From: Megascapheus bottae
Lineage: Eukaryota; Chordata; Mammalia; Rodentia; Geomyidae
Reading direction: 5' to 3'
NCBI GenBank assembly: GCA_024803745.1
Contig: JANJXV010000020.1
Span: forward strand, 23,052,777 to 23,116,776
DNA: 64,000 nucleotides
This document shows, piece after piece, positions 21,841 to 34,696 of this stretch. Every line of letters starts with the position of its first letter. Positions within the stretch are counted from its first letter, which is position 1. The notes under the pieces were generated by a model. That model did no database searches and was not told where the DNA came from. It saw only the letters and a program-made list of their open reading frames with translations. The position numbers and the translations under genes are program-made.

Positions 21841-23439
21841 ACATACTGAAGAAAATGCAGGTAATTTTGTTCTTTCTCTGTTTCCCTATTAGTAGAAAAG
21901 AAAAAAATTACAACCAGTTATTTGTATTGTTGTAATAAATGGAACCTCTGTTCTGGTGACAACTATTTTATCAATTATGTGGCTAATTTTCAAGTTCTTG
22001 AATGGGCGGGTTTGCCATTTGTGAAAAATTTTGATCTCCAAGACAAGATAAGATCACTTAAACTGAGAATAGTGAATGTGCTCTTGATAATGTTTATGTC
22101 CAACTGCAATCTGGAATTCAGACATTTTTACATGCAACTTCTATTTTTTTACATTAACATTCCCCAAATAAACAGTTAAAGTGGTTTTAGGTGATTAAAG
22201 CAAAATAGAAGATTAGTTTTGTTATGCATAACCACCTTTGCTACTCTTTTATTGATGAAAAGAGCTTTTCTCAGCGGGTTGTGTTATCTATTTTAGATAT
22301 TGCCTGATCTTGTTTTTAAAATGTAAATCAGCTTTTTAATCTTTTTTTATGTAAATTTGATAGCCCTACAAGCAATTATTCTGCTTTGTTGTAGCTCCCT
22401 CTATAGAACTGTCTCTGTTTTATGTTTAATTGTCCTAATTGTCCAAATTTGAATAAACCTGGAGAACAGCAATGGAGATCATTACTTGTTTTTAAATTTA
22501 CGAAAAGGTTTAAGCACTCCTTCCTGAACTTTTTTCTAATTCTTTACACTGTTAATTATGATCTTGGAGATTGGAAACCTTGTTATTGTCCCTGGAGCTG
22601 CTACTCCAAATTATAGGCTTGTTTGTTTTTGTTTTACTACTTTATATCAGATGTCTCCTTCTTGTGAAATGATAAAAGGCTCATCAGAGAAAATTTGTTA
22701 AGTTCACTTTCTAATTATTCCAGGATCTTAGCAAGGGGGTATTTAGGAAGGAGGTATATTATGTAGTCTCAGGGGTTGGAGCCAGTAACCATAGCTCAGA
22801 AAAGGGAATTCATCCATCCTATCTACTTCCTCTCCCTCACTCCCATCACCCTCCCCTTGATCCATTCATAAATCTATTTATGTATTTATGAATTTTTGAA
22901 GGGCTTGTACTGGATGACAAATCAATTGAATGAGATGATGCTTTGATTTAATGATTTTTTTTTAGAAAAGACCTTATTGCAAAATCATGTGAATTTTAAA
23001 GTCGATTTAATCCATAATTTAGTTGGAAGGGGGAACAAAAGAAAAAAAAACAAGTGGATTTTATCTCAGCTTATTGAAATTCTTTTCAGTTTTGGGGTTT
23101 TATGCTTTGAGTCAGATCAAGGTCTTGGTTAAGAGACAGGCGCACGATTTAACTGTGTAACACGAGGTTCATCTACACCTGGCCCATCTATGTCCACTAC
23201 ATCTATGTCTGATACAATGTCTCTTGCCATAAAATTTATTATTTTTTTTTGTTACCATGCCAAGAGGCTGTCTTTAACCCATTTGTAGGTTTACTCAACA
23301 GCCAAAGACATTTGGAATGAAAAAGGAAGAGCTGTGTTCATTTCTGGCCAATCTGACATTCTCTTGTGAGCATACTCAGAAGTGAATAAGAAAAGTTCTT
23401 CATACAGGAAATCACATATGAATTCATAGATAACAAACT
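21841..23439. other. Unique sequence, no gene seen
   Basis: Mostly AT-rich. The frames at 21922-22179 and 22422-22616 have no recognisable domain. No repeat recognised. Confidence 0.4.
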
Positions 23440-23570
23440 TGAGAGGGTTTTGTGCCAGTCCTGTTCAGCATTGCCTAAAAAAGTGATGGGATGACCTTGG
23501 ATAAGTCACTAAAAACTCTGTGAGGTTAATTTCTCCCCCTATGAGGTCAGGGATAGGAATAATTCTCCAA
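23440..23570 (+). repeat. MIR SINE remnant
   Basis: GATGACCTTGGATAAGTCAC followed by TCTGTGAGGTTAATTTCTCC matches the MIR core order. Confidence 0.65.
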
Positions 23571-24246
23571 GGGACACTCTAAGGAGAACAGACAAGCGTC
23601 AGTATTTTAAAGAGACTCCATTATCATACACAAGGTCAGATCAAATGAAAATGAGACGTTCTCTCTGAGCATCTCTGCATTTCAGCGAGAGAATTCTAAT
23701 CATGCTTTGTGTTCACAGACAGGAAATGTCTATTCAGAAGGCATGAATAATAGATAACTACTTTCTTTGCTTTACACCTAGTTATAATTCTACAACTAAA
23801 ATAATATTAAATGAATTCCCTTCCTCCCATCTCATGATGTTTCATATTCTGGTTACATACTATAACCTCAAAACTCAGCAACATGGAAAAAAATCAAACA
23901 ACTGGAGAGAAAAGTGTATCTTTAATTTCCTACCTCTTGCCCTCTTGTTCCAGATTATCTGCTCAGTTCTTAGACAAATCGTATGTTTTCAGTCCCTTTA
24001 CTCTCATATAGATGATGGGCCTCAGCCAATCTTAACTAATTTCTCAGATCTTGCTTTTGTTTGCTAGATTTTAAAATCAAGGTTTACTTTCCAGTGGTGT
24101 GTGAAATACCTACTTTGCTGAATCATACTTCAAATAAATTTAACAAAATTGCTTTTGAGATTGCACATAGTGTTTGATTTTGGTGTTCTATAGCTCGCAA
24201 GTAGTAATTTACATTTACAATGAAGTAGTAATTAAAACTTAGTCTG

Positions 24247-24344
24247 ATAAAAAAATGAGATACTCGATATATGTGAATTAATGCACCTTCTATCTGGCAA
24301 ATATCATGTAACTCTTTTATTAATTACAATAAAAATATATAAAA
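24247..24344 (+). mobile_element. Very short LINE-1 3' end
   Basis: Only about 98 bp of L1 3' terminus (ATGTGAATTAATGCACCTTC to ATTAATTACAATAAAAATAT plus tail). Bounded by the 13-bp duplication AAAACTTAGTCTG at 24234-24246 and 24345-24357. Confidence 0.9.
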
Positions 24345-24489
24345 AAAACTTAGTCTGGTTCATAAGAATTGTAAACTATGTTGTAACATATACAGTATTA
24401 CAAGAAGAAAGAGAACTATGGTGAAAGAATGTGAATCTGAAAGAAATCCCTGCAGAACTTCATGAACTATGCATTGAGGATGTGAGGAA

Positions 24490-24605
24490 CACCAGTTTTG
24501 AGAAAGTGACTTATTCAAGGTCACCAGCTGTTTTTTCCAGAATTGGCTGGAATCTTATAGTTTTTGGCATCTGATCTAGTGTCCTTTCCATCCCAACATG
24601 CAGCA
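24490..24605 (-). repeat. MIR SINE remnant
   Basis: TGACTTATTCAAGGTCACCA then degraded sequence resembling the reversed MIR core. Confidence 0.55.
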
Positions 24606-25862
24606 TTTCAGTTTGTTGATTTGGGGTCAGAAGCAATCAACAGCAGGCTGGGGTTTTTAGATTATGAAAAAAGTTGTAGGGGAATTTAATGACAACCCAG
24701 CTTTTATGAAAGTCCTTGACCTATTCCATAATATATTCATGGTGTCCAGTTGAAATTGGAGTTTGTTGAGTAGCTCTTGATTTCTCTTTTACTTCTTGAT
24801 TCTCCTCCTAAACAGGTGATTTGAGAAGCATGGAAAGTACATAAATTCTAGCAGGATAAGAAAAGTGATATGCTTATAATAACAGTAAACAGATAAAAGT
24901 CAGAAGGAATAAAAAAGAAAACACAGAGGAAAATAGTAAAGTATTAAAAGTATAAATTTCCAAAAAATACAGTAAAATATTTCTTAAGAGTTCTGATAAA
25001 GGCGATGGCTCAGTGGATGCAGAACACATATTTTAGAAGTATAGCTGTAATAAAGTCATTTTTATTGTCCCCAAACACAGCACATCTCCATGAAGAGGTA
25101 GGGCTATGACTCTGGGGCTATCCTTTTGGATAGAAGTGGCAAGGGATATAGTTGTCTTATGCCTACATAACTCCTATTTAACCATGCACACACATGGTAT
25201 ATGCACATACATGTATATGGATATATATGCATATGATTTTCCATTTTCATTTATCTCTGTGAAATCCATTCATAGGAAATATCTCCTGAACAACAACAAA
25301 AAAAGATTTAGTTGCCATAAAGCAACTATTAATGGAACCATGATGGCCTAAAAGAGTCAAAAAAAAAGAAATATCTCCTGAATTCTTAAGATGTTAAGTA
25401 AATCTCATTAACAATTCAGTCAAGATGCTGATGCAGGTAGACTGGGAAAGTAGCACCTCTCATAGCTGGCTTATTTCTCCTCTCCCCACTCCAACCTATT
25501 CATAACCAGTGTTGTTTCTCATATTGGGCTTCTAACTCTGTCCTGGCACATGATATAAAATTATAATCATCTGTATAAAATCATTATCCGATATCCATCT
25601 TTAATGCTGGTTTTGTGAGACAAGGGACCATGATGAGGATGTTGTATGGATTTACTGACAGCCTTTCAAAGGTTCAACTTATTATAAAGCCACCACAAGA
25701 AAGTCAGGAGACAAGGACAAAGTATTCCTAGTTGAGATCCTTGTTCTATTTGCTGAACCCATTACCAAATACAGTTGACATCAATGCACATCAAAGTTCC
25801 ATCATTTTAATATAGATTTAATTTTTATCCTTATATTAATTTTTGTCATATTTTAGGTTAAC
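24606..25862. other. Unique sequence, no gene seen
   Basis: Small ATAT/CACA-rich patch at about 25180-25235; otherwise no repeat or exon recognised. Confidence 0.4.
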
Positions 25863-26255
25863 TGGTATGATCTGAATGTTTGTCTCCTGACCCGCCTCCT
25901 CCCCCCCCCCCCCACAGGTACCCAGCTTCTCTCAGATTCCTTTTGGACTTAAGCTGAATGCAACAGAGGCCTTTTTGAGGCAATTAGCTCTTGAGGACTC
26001 TGCCCTTAGGAATAGATTAGTACCTCATAAAAGAGATGCCAGGAATTAGCTAAGCTCTTTTGCATATTTGGCATTTTTGCCTCTGTCATGGGAGGATGTG
26101 GCAAGAAGGCCCTTTCTAGACAGTAAAAGCCAAAGAGCCTTGGTATTAATATGGACCTCCATGCCTCCAGAACCACCAGAAATAAACTTATTATTAATAA
26201 GCTACCCAATACTCAGATATTTTTGTTATAGCAGCACAAATGGACTCACACATAT
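25863..26255 (+). mobile_element. MaLR-type solitary LTR (MST/MLT1-like)
   Basis: Starts TGGTATGATCTGAATGTTTG and ends GTTATAGCAGCACAAATGGA, the typical ends of ERVL-MaLR LTRs. The 'CCAGAACCACCAGAAATAAA' polyadenylation region is near 26167. A run of about 14 C lies at 25902-25915. No internal coding sequence accompanies it, and the copy is diverged and ancient. Confidence 0.75.
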
Positions 26256-26297
26256 TTATATAGACACATGTGTGCATGTTATGTAATAATTTGGATA

Positions 26298-26728
26298 GTA
26301 CTGAGGTTTTAACTTGGGGCTGCACACACACTTGTTTGGCTTGTTGATATGGCTTGTTTACTTGGCTGGCCTGTTACTTAAAACCATACCCCAGCTCAGC
26401 TTTTTGCCTGTCCTGGGGCTTGAACTCTGGGCCTGAGCATTGTCCTTGGTCTTTCTCAAGGCTAGGGCTCTACCATTTGAGCCACAGTGCCACTTTCAGC
26501 TTTTTCTATGTATGTGGTACTGAGGAATCAAATGTGAGTCTTGTGCATGCTAGACAAGCACTCTACCACTAGACTAACTTCCAGTTTTCCAGCTCAGCTT
26601 TTTGAAGGTTATTTTGGAGATGAAGTCTTTCAGACTTTTCTCCATATGTTATTCTTGAACTGAGATCCTCTAGATCTTAGTTTGCTGAGTAGCCAAAATT
26701 ACAAGTGTGAGGCCACCAGAGTCCTACT
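26298..26728 (-). mobile_element. Old composite rodent SINE, interrupted
   Basis: GTACTGAGGTTTTAACTTGG on one side and GATCTTAGTTTGCTGAGTAG plus ACAAGTGTGAGGCCACCAG on the other read as one degraded reversed element with a 7SL-like head. It is split by the IDL-Geo at 26407. Differs from the Geo composites on the left side; family not assigned. Confidence 0.5.
26407..26588 (-). mobile_element. IDL-Geo SINE nested in older SINE
   Basis: Reversed dimer. The 16-bp duplication CCAGCTCAGCTTTTTG at 26391-26406 and 26589-26604 is perfect and lies inside an older SINE. The duplication blends into the T-run of the tail, so the left boundary may shift by a few bases. Confidence 0.9.
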
Positions 26729-26751
26729 TGTTTGTTTATTTATTTATTTAT

Positions 26752-26930
26752 TTTGCCAGTTCTGGGGACTGAACTCAGGGCCTGAGATATGAGCTTGGGC
26801 TTTCCTTAAGGTTAGCACTCTACCACTTGAGCCATAGCAGTACTTTAGCTTTTCTGTGTATGTGGTATGAAGGAATTGAACCAAGGTCTTCATGCATGCT
26901 AGGCAAGCACTCTACCACTAGGCCAAGCTG
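26752..26930 (-). mobile_element. IDL-Geo SINE, diverged
   Basis: GAACTCAGGGCCTGAG, CACTCTACCACTTGAGCC, then CATGCATGCTAGGCAAGCAC and CTACCACTAGGCC. Preceded and followed by TTTATTTATT-type repeats that may include the target duplication. Confidence 0.88.
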
Positions 26931-27185
26931 TTTTATTTATTTTTGTTTGTATTGACCCAATTGTTTATACCTGCTGTGTGTGGAAGAACCTTTCTGATGT
27001 AAACTTGCTTGGAAGTTGAATTTTAATTAAAGTGCTTCTTGGTGAACAGAGTAAAACCTGCTTTGAGAGAATAGTATATATAAATGCCATAAAAGTTCAG
27101 TAAAATATCTCACAACAGAGAGTACTACTGTAATGAGCAGATAATAGATTTCCCAAATTCAGTGTCCTTGTACTATTCAATGTAT

Positions 27186-27775
27186 GAATTGCTCTGGAGC
27201 AGAGAGAGTGATGAGAAGATTGATAACACTTTGTGATGGGCAAGACAGCCCCCAAAGAGGTACAAGCCTTTCTCTCTGGAACCAGTATATATGTTACTTT
27301 GCATGTGGGAACATACCTTGCAGATGTAATTAAGGTTATGGAATTCGATTATTCAAGTAAGCCCAATCTAATCACAACTGTCCTTTGAAGCTGATACTTC
27401 TCCCGGGTAGTCAGAGGGAGGCAAGAGAGTAGACATCAGGAAAAGAAATCAGAGAGAAGGATTGGAAATGTGGTGGCTTGCTCTTCTAGATAGAGGCTGT
27501 CACATGCGAAGTATGAAGAGAGGTCTTTGGGAGCTAAGGGCATCAATCACTGCCGAGAGCTGGCAAAAACAGAGATTTCAGTCCTACAAGTGCAAGAAGA
27601 AATCTTGCCAACAACCTGAATGAACTTCCAAGCAAATTCTTCCCTAGAGCCTTCAAAAATGAAACATAACTTGCTTTGATCTTTTGGGACCTGAAGCAGG
27701 GGAAAAAAAAATTGAGTCACACTCTGTCCAGAATCCTGATCTGTGGATGCCGCAATACAATAAATAAATGAACAT
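27186..27775 (+). repeat. Ancient interspersed repeat, copy A
   Basis: Contains GCTCTGGAGCAGAGAGAGTG, GATGGGCAAGACAGCCCCC, TTGCAGATGTAATTAAGG and, near the end, AATAAATAAATG. The order matches an old mammalian LTR-like or MER-type repeat that I recognise but cannot name reliably. A reversed partner lies at 28760-29170. Confidence 0.6.
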
Positions 27776-28388
27776 TATTCTCAGCTTTTAATTTTGTAGT
27801 GACTTATACTAAAAGAAATAGAAAACCAAAGTACAGTAGTTATATGTTCAGCTTCAATCAAGGAAAATAATGCGATACCAAACAAACAAAACTACAGGAG
27901 TGCATGTAGAATCATCTCTCCCCTCCAAACAGAATTCTAAGGACAAGGACAGTGAGACACTAGACAGGTCATTCAAACACCAACTGCTCTCTGTAAGGTG
28001 TAATGAAAAGTAAACATCTGCTTCTTTGCATAATTTTGATCAAAGGAGTGTAATGTGTTTTACAGAGATCTGGAAGAAAATCAGCTGCATTAGGATTTTC
28101 ATTAGGGAAGAACTATCCAGATGCCAAGCAAGGATCCAGGACAGGGGGCCACTTTTTCTGTTATTGTGGAAAAGAAGGAAGTGATGATGTAGTGGGTGAA
28201 AATAATGGCCGAAGTGAAAACAGGGAGGGAAGAGAAGGGCTGTTTTTGGTGGGTGCACTGATGCTCATTACTTCCCCATTCTTGACAAACATCTGGCTAC
28301 TCATTGGATCAGTGTTCCCAAAGTGCTGTCACAGAACATGATACTTAGCGAGACTTTATAAAAGTTCTTTTCAAAGTTCCACAGAAAT
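27776..28388. other. Unique sequence, no gene seen
   Basis: No repeat or exon recognised. Confidence 0.4.
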
Positions 28389-28515
28389 CAAGTATATATA
28401 TACACATAAATATACATAAGATGCTTATATATAATATAATACATAATACATAGAATATGAGCATATTGTATATAAGCATATATAAACATGTTTATCTGAG
28501 CCTATATAATATAGC
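28389..28515. repeat. AT-rich low-complexity tract
   Basis: Irregular ATA/TATA words with few G or C. Confidence 0.8.
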
Positions 28516-28619
28516 TGAAATAAATGCTCCCAGTTGAACTGTAGAAACTATACATGAGATTACAGGTGGAAGGAAGGTGCAGGAAAGAAGTTTATTGTTT
28601 TTGACTCCTTTTGGTTCTT

Positions 28620-28735
28620 TTACTTATGATATTGCCCAGGTTAGTTTGGATTTCCTATCCAAGGCAATCTACCTTGCCTTAACTTGCCAGATAGCTGGCA
28701 TGCTTCACAATACCCCAGTTTAGGAATATACTGCT
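28620..28735 (-). repeat. Possible old B1-like monomer
   Basis: ATTGCCCAGGTTAGTTTGGA and, later, CAGATAGCTGGCATGC follow the order of a reversed 7SL-derived monomer. Confidence 0.4.
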
Positions 28736-28759
28736 TGATTCACGGCTTAGTCAACATCC

Positions 28760-29170
28760 TCTGTGTATCCATGTGTCTTTCAAAGATGTGGGCATTCCTT
28801 TTCTTGGGCATAGGGATGTGCATTTGAAATGTAGGCTTATGATCTACTTCAGTTAGGTTTTATGGCTGACTTGATTGCAAATGCCAAGGTACCTTATCTT
28901 GGGATCATGTGACCTGAACCCCATCCTAGGCCTTTAAAAGCAAACATAATTCATTGTGCCTAAGAGTTCATATGGATTAAATTACAGCCATCTGGATAAT
29001 CTAGTTCCATAATCCTAATTACAGCTGCAGGATACATTTTGACATGAAAAGTGATGCTCACTCATCCCGGGGTTATAAGGCACTGGATCTCTTTGGTGGC
29101 CATCTTGCCCATCACAAAGATGTTATCAATCCTCTCATCACACTCGCTGCTCCAGAGCAACTCATGTTTT
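28760..29170 (-). repeat. Ancient interspersed repeat, copy B (inverted)
   Basis: Reverse complement of this stretch repeats copy A (27186 onward): GCTCTGGAGCAGCGAGTGTG, GATGGGCAAGATGGCCACC, then AATTAGGATTATGGAAC. The first about 75 bp are the most similar. Identity falls toward the low-coordinate end, so that boundary is uncertain. Confidence 0.55.
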
Positions 29171-30085
29171 TGGTAGAACAAGGGAACTGAATTTGGGAAC
29201 TTCACTCTCTGAGGATATTTCACTGGGCTTTTCTAGAATTCATGCAATAACTCTCTGCAAGCCAGTTTTCCTCTCTGCTCCCTAAGCATCATTCTGATTA
29301 GCATTCACCTCCCAAATAGCTTGCTATCCAGAAGGGATTTCTCAGGATGGGGCCCCACATAATTTAGTTAGAAGTTTTAAAATATTGGCTAACATACAAA
29401 ATGGAGTATATAAGCTATAAATATGACTATATATCATCTATGCCTATAATTATAAAGTACATAATTATAATCTATAATTAAGCCATGGACCTAATTTACT
29501 AACATTTTTGGTTCGTTTTCTTTATGTTGGTTTATGTGTTCAATTTATTTTAATTTGTTTTTATCTGATGCAGTCAGATTTACACCACTTCATTAGAATG
29601 TTCAGTTATAGCAAAAAATATATAAAAATAATGAATGTGCTCTGTCATATACATGATAGTCCTTCATCTGTCTTTGAGATAGGGTTGTGACTGCTTGTTT
29701 ATGCATGGCTATCTTACATGAAGTCTCTACAGCCATCCTGCACAAAACACACTCATGACCAGCTAGTATGTTTAAAGTAGAATGAGGATTTAAGAGACAT
29801 TTTCAAAGTAACTTGTAGAATTCTAGAATTTTATCTATTTTGCCCTTTTCTTTTTATTATGTTTCCCACATTAGTTGGTAACATCCCCTACCCCATGAGC
29901 TAGTTCAAGGATTCAACCAAGTTTTTATTTTAAAATAAGTTTTGTAATCACATTGCAAAAGCTTTTATAATTAATTAAGTTACATGATTACAAAAACAAA
30001 TGCCAATCACATAAACAAGCTTGAGGTCAGAATAGAAAGAATTCATGGGTGTGGAATCATAGAGAATCTTGAATCTACGGATGCA
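29171..30085. other. Unique sequence with AT-rich patch
   Basis: AT-rich words at about 29395-29485. No repeat family or exon recognised. Confidence 0.4.
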
Positions 30086-30255
30086 AGGGTTATTCATTCA
30101 CTCATGCATACATGCGGGCATTCATTATTTATTTAGTGACTACTATATGACAGACGCTGGTTTAGACTTGAGTATATAGAAATGAATAAGATTGACAAAA
30201 ACCTTTGTCCTTCTGGAGCTTCCATCTGGTACTGGCATGCAGTGTGCTGGGACAT
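30086..30255 (-). repeat. L2 3' end
   Basis: TATTCATTCACTCATGCATA, GTGACTACTATATGACAGAC and CTTCTGGAGCTTCCATCTGG follow the reversed L2 terminus. Confidence 0.7.
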
Positions 30256-31244
30256 CAGTCAGCACATATTGCAGAGGGAATAATACCATTAGTTAATAGA
30301 ATGAGTTGGTCACTTCAATGAATCCTTACTGTAGTTTCCTTTTCCCCCCCTCCTGATTAACACACCCTCTTCCTCCTCTATGTTTTACATTGTATTTATT
30401 GCCAGATTCCTCCAGATATTTTTCTGGGATGTCTCATGGCAAGTTACATCAAAGAATGACCTCTTGGATCTTTTCATCTTAAGTATTTTGCTTTTCCAAT
30501 TCGTCTCCTACGCAGATATCAGTATAACAGTCCTTAGCAAGCATGCTCTCCAACACACTCCAGAAACAAGACCGGCTTCATAAGTCTATGCCCTGTGCAT
30601 TCACAAGGTAAAGTCTTATGCTCAAAGAGCCCCAAACATGGTGAAATGCTCTCTTCTACTGTCCTGAAATTCTTAACATTAAAAAAAATGATTATCATCT
30701 TTAAGTAGTTGCACAAAGGAATTGCCATTGAACAAAGCAGTTTATGAACATAATGAATCTTGATCAATGCCACTTCTTTCAACATTCTCACCTGTCTACC
30801 TCTTCCCTCATGCTTCTTAATTTTGTAGGATACATTGTATTCTTGTCTGCCTCTTCTTAATAATTTTTGAACATAGGATCCTGTGTATTTGTTTCATCCT
30901 GGTTTCTGCAAATTAACTGTTCTTCCTAAGAAACAACCCCTCCCTACCTGTACATCCTTTCTTTTTTTCCACTTCTGATGCTGTCAACTCCAGACTCTTT
31001 GCTTAGCCACTAAGACAAATGCCCACCTTCCCATCTTGATAAGCTTTTATTTAAAATCTCTCTGATGGAGTCTCTGTTCAAGATCAGCCAGACCTGCTGC
31101 TCTTGCATGAAATCGACCTACTTCTGCCACTCTATTATGACTTAAACAACTCTCCCTGGTGGTAGTGGGCTCTATTGTCTCTCTGCTTTAACCTGATTTT
31201 CTAAATCTTCATAATGTGACTCAAAACTCATATCCCTTGATTGA
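30256..31244. other. Unique sequence, no gene seen
   Basis: T/C-rich in parts; no repeat or exon recognised. Confidence 0.4.
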
Positions 31245-31330
31245 TTGGACTATATTATATACATGAGTGGAAATGTCACAATGAAATCTCCTCTGTATAA
31301 CTAAAATATACTAAGAAAAATAAGTTAAAA
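31245..31330 (+). repeat. Short old LINE-1 3' terminus
   Basis: GGAAATGTCACAATGAAATC and TAACTAAAATATACTAAG resemble the 3' terminus of the old L1 that ends near 20838. Confidence 0.45.
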
Positions 31331-34300
31331 AGATAGAATGCATCTCCCTCCATTTGGAGTTTGTGCCTTCCCTTTACTCATGTAATTGTAAATTTAAACT
31401 TTCTAATAAGGTAAAAAAAAGTTAGTCCTTATTTAATATTTACTGCAAATGTCCTTACTATAGAACTAAGTGTTTTATGTCTGTTATCTCATCTTTCCAT
31501 GGAATTCTGTGTCTTCTCTTCAGTTTTGGATGTATTAGTCAATGTGATCTGACTCTTCATGTAGACATCAGCCTTCAGGTCATGTCTTTTTCATTCATTT
31601 GCACTCTTTCAGCACTGTACACATGGTGTTTGGAGCAGTGCCAGGGCTCTGTGCCTGTTGCCAAATTAACTGACAAAATATTAATAAAGTCTGAAAATAT
31701 AAAGTACTGCATTTCTTTCATATACTGATATTTGCAGCTAGCAGTATCCTGGCAAGACGTTGCTGGCCAGAGGACTTTTAAAACTAGTCTGCACCATACC
31801 TTGAAGTAATTGTTCTTGTGATTGGAACTAGCAACTTTATAATGCCTGCTAGGCACAATGCCAAGACATGATTTGATTTCTGGTTAAATTTTCAACTAAG
31901 TTGATTTTGCAAAATGTGCCCACATGTGCTCAAGCAGCATGACTGTCCTCTTTACTCCATTCACTCCCTGAAGTACATGTACAGAGAGTTGGGTATCTTT
32001 TACTTGTTGGAATATTTGACCCTGAGCATTGAAGGCGGAAGCTTCCAAGGCTAATTCAAGAAAAAAGTGGTTGCTGATAACCTTCTGCTAAATGTAAAAT
32101 GCCATATTCAGATGCCTTTAGGACATCCATTAAAACAGCCAGAAAAGGGCCCTGGTATTTATCAAGTCAAGGAGACTCATGCCTGATAACAGTGACTTGT
32201 TTTATGCCATTAAGAAATAAGCAGACCTGTCAAGAGAATGTTCAACATCAAGCTTGCTGGAATAACTTACTCTCTGCAGGGTTCCCATCTGTGAAGTCAC
32301 AGGGGAGGTGGCTGCCTCCATGGGATTCCTCAGAATTGTCAGTTAAATTAGATGCCCAAAGGCAAAACCAACTGACAGGGACATTATGGGACACTCCTGG
32401 AAAATTTAGAATCTATCATCCCATGGGTAGGTCCCATTCACAATTTTGTTCATGTGGATGCTAGGGATCACATCAGACTTAGACAAAAATAAATGATAAA
32501 AATGAAAGCCAGCAGGTGAGTTTCATCAAGACTGCCAATAGCAATATGCCCATTATATATTTTGTTGGAGAGGAGGGAATAACTTCCATTTGTTTTCTAG
32601 TAGTCAAGTTCAAGAATACTATCTTGAGATAGGACTTCACAGATCTTTTAGGGCATTGGATGTTTTGGCTTTGCAGCTACTATTTGGGAAGCTGTATTTT
32701 AGGCTGCTGACTGAGGTTTTGCTATGATTTCCTCCATGGCATACCAGTATGAAAGTTAAAGATAGGATACAACAGCAAAAACACAGCAAGTCTCTGTTTT
32801 GATCTTTTTAAGGAAACTGTAAGAAAAACAAGCCTTTAAGTTATTCTAATTAATTTTGTTCTTCCTTTTCCATTGTCCTCCTTCATTCACACCCCTACCA
32901 TTCTATGACAAAGGGTTTTAGAAAACTTTGAGTGTGGGTAAGGAATGTAGAAGGTATGCTAAGATGGCACTCAGCATTATTCCATGCACTTCTGCCCCTC
33001 TCACCAATACTGATCTAAAAAGTCCTAAGACCAAAATGGTAGGACTTAATTATTCTCTTATGGCAAGTTATTTCTTTGGAAGTTCTATGAACTTCAGTAA
33101 GAATAGTCCCTGGTCCAATAGACCCAGATCCAATGAGATGTGTAAGGATCATAGAATGGACACAGAGTCAGCTGAGAAATTGTTACCTGTCTCCATGTCA
33201 GAATAGCAGTTGAATAACAACAAGTGTTCAAGCAATGATTAACTGTTCAGTGGTGACTACTGTTGGATATTTCAGAAGTAGGGCGCCTGGCTCAGGGAGT
33301 CAAATGGAAGTGGTGGTTTTATGAGAAGGGCATTAAAAACCCTGGTAGTAAAATAAGGAAATGTGACAAGGAACAAACAAGAGGCCAGTAAAGTGTACAT
33401 TACTGAGATGTCATCAGTTATTCTGATTAGGAATTATGTGAGAGTTTACTATGTACCTTAGAGTTATCCCAAATGAGAGGCAGGGAAGCTGGGATATCCA
33501 GCTACCAAATCTTCTCTGTCAATAGAAATCTGCTTCCAGAGACATCAACATTCTAACAATCCCTCTTACCTTGACACAGAATTGATTTCTCCCTTGCAGC
33601 CAAAAAATGCATATAAACAGAAATGAAAGGTATTCATAGTGTGGCACTGACTAAACTTGTTACAGTGGAATGGGAGACAGTCATTAAAAATCAGAATCTT
33701 TTTGGTGGCATTAACAAGGTGCCTTCCAGAAAACAAACAAACAAACAAACAACAAAATAGGAGAGACTAGTAAGTAAAAACTTGAAAATACCAAGATTTT
33801 AGTACCATTTATATAAGGTAACTAGTAGTCAGTTACTATTGAGTAGGTGTGCAAGAAGTTTTAGTAAGAGAAGAGAATTTTGATGGACAGATAGGCTCCA
33901 AGAAATCTGATAGTACAATATACTTTGAAATTATCCATTGTGGTCTTAATCTCTTTGTGTAAACCCAAGAGTCCTCTAGCTAATTCTTTTCCCAATGAAG
34001 GAGCCAATCAATGTTCTTTCAGGGGAGAAAATTACTAGAGAGCCTAGTATGTGTTTTGATGTCCTAATGAGGCACTATGAATTACCCAACCCAAACCAAT
34101 TAAGTCTCAGCCTGGATAGAGGGCTACTGAGGGGTTGAGGACACAGCAAGCATTTAGGGCAGAATTAACTGCTTCCACAGCCTGGAAGCATGCTTGGGGG
34201 AAAGCCAAACCTTGTAGGCGCTCTGCTGTCCTCAAAGCTGGCAGCCAAAATGAGATCCAGCCCAACATTAGCATTTGACGCTTTTGCTTCTTTGACTTTA

Positions 34301-34417
34301 AATTTTAAAAATGTCTGTAAAACATAAAATATGTTTTGAACATTACATAAGGCTATTAAGAGGGGGTGAATCATGAAAACATGGTATGTCAGAGACAATA
34401 AAGTAAGTGAAATGAAC
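31331..34417. other. Unique sequence, no gene seen
   Basis: The longest frame is 121 codons at 32099-32464, without a domain, signal peptide or repeat that I recognise. (AAAC)n-type tract at 33732-33752. No splice-linked exons seen. Confidence 0.4.
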
Positions 34418-34540
34418 TGCTGCTGACTCGCTGCTTGACCTTGGGCCAGTTGCTCAGTCCTTTCTTGTCAATCAAATAGGAAATTATAGCCCAATAATGT
34501 GGTTTTGGATTGCAGCTCAATAAGCAAGCTCTAATCTCTT
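34418..34540 (+). repeat. MIR SINE remnant
   Basis: CTTGACCTTGGGCCAGTTGC followed by CAATCAAATAGGAAATTA matches the MIR core order. Confidence 0.6.
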
Positions 34541-34544
34541 GGTT

Positions 34545-34696
34545 ACGCCTTACTGTACCATGGGAAACCCAGCACTTATTTTCATTTTAATGTGATCCCT
34601 TCCACTGGACTGTGACTTTCTTAAGCACCCAGCACAATGCCTGCCTTGGCTGAGGAACCTGGGAGCTATGCATTGAATAAATGTGAAATGAATAGT
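34545..34696 (+). repeat. L2 3' end
   Basis: TGGACTGTGACTTTCTTAAG, CCCAGCACAATGCCTG and TGAATAAATGTGAAATGAAT follow the forward L2 terminus. Confidence 0.65.
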
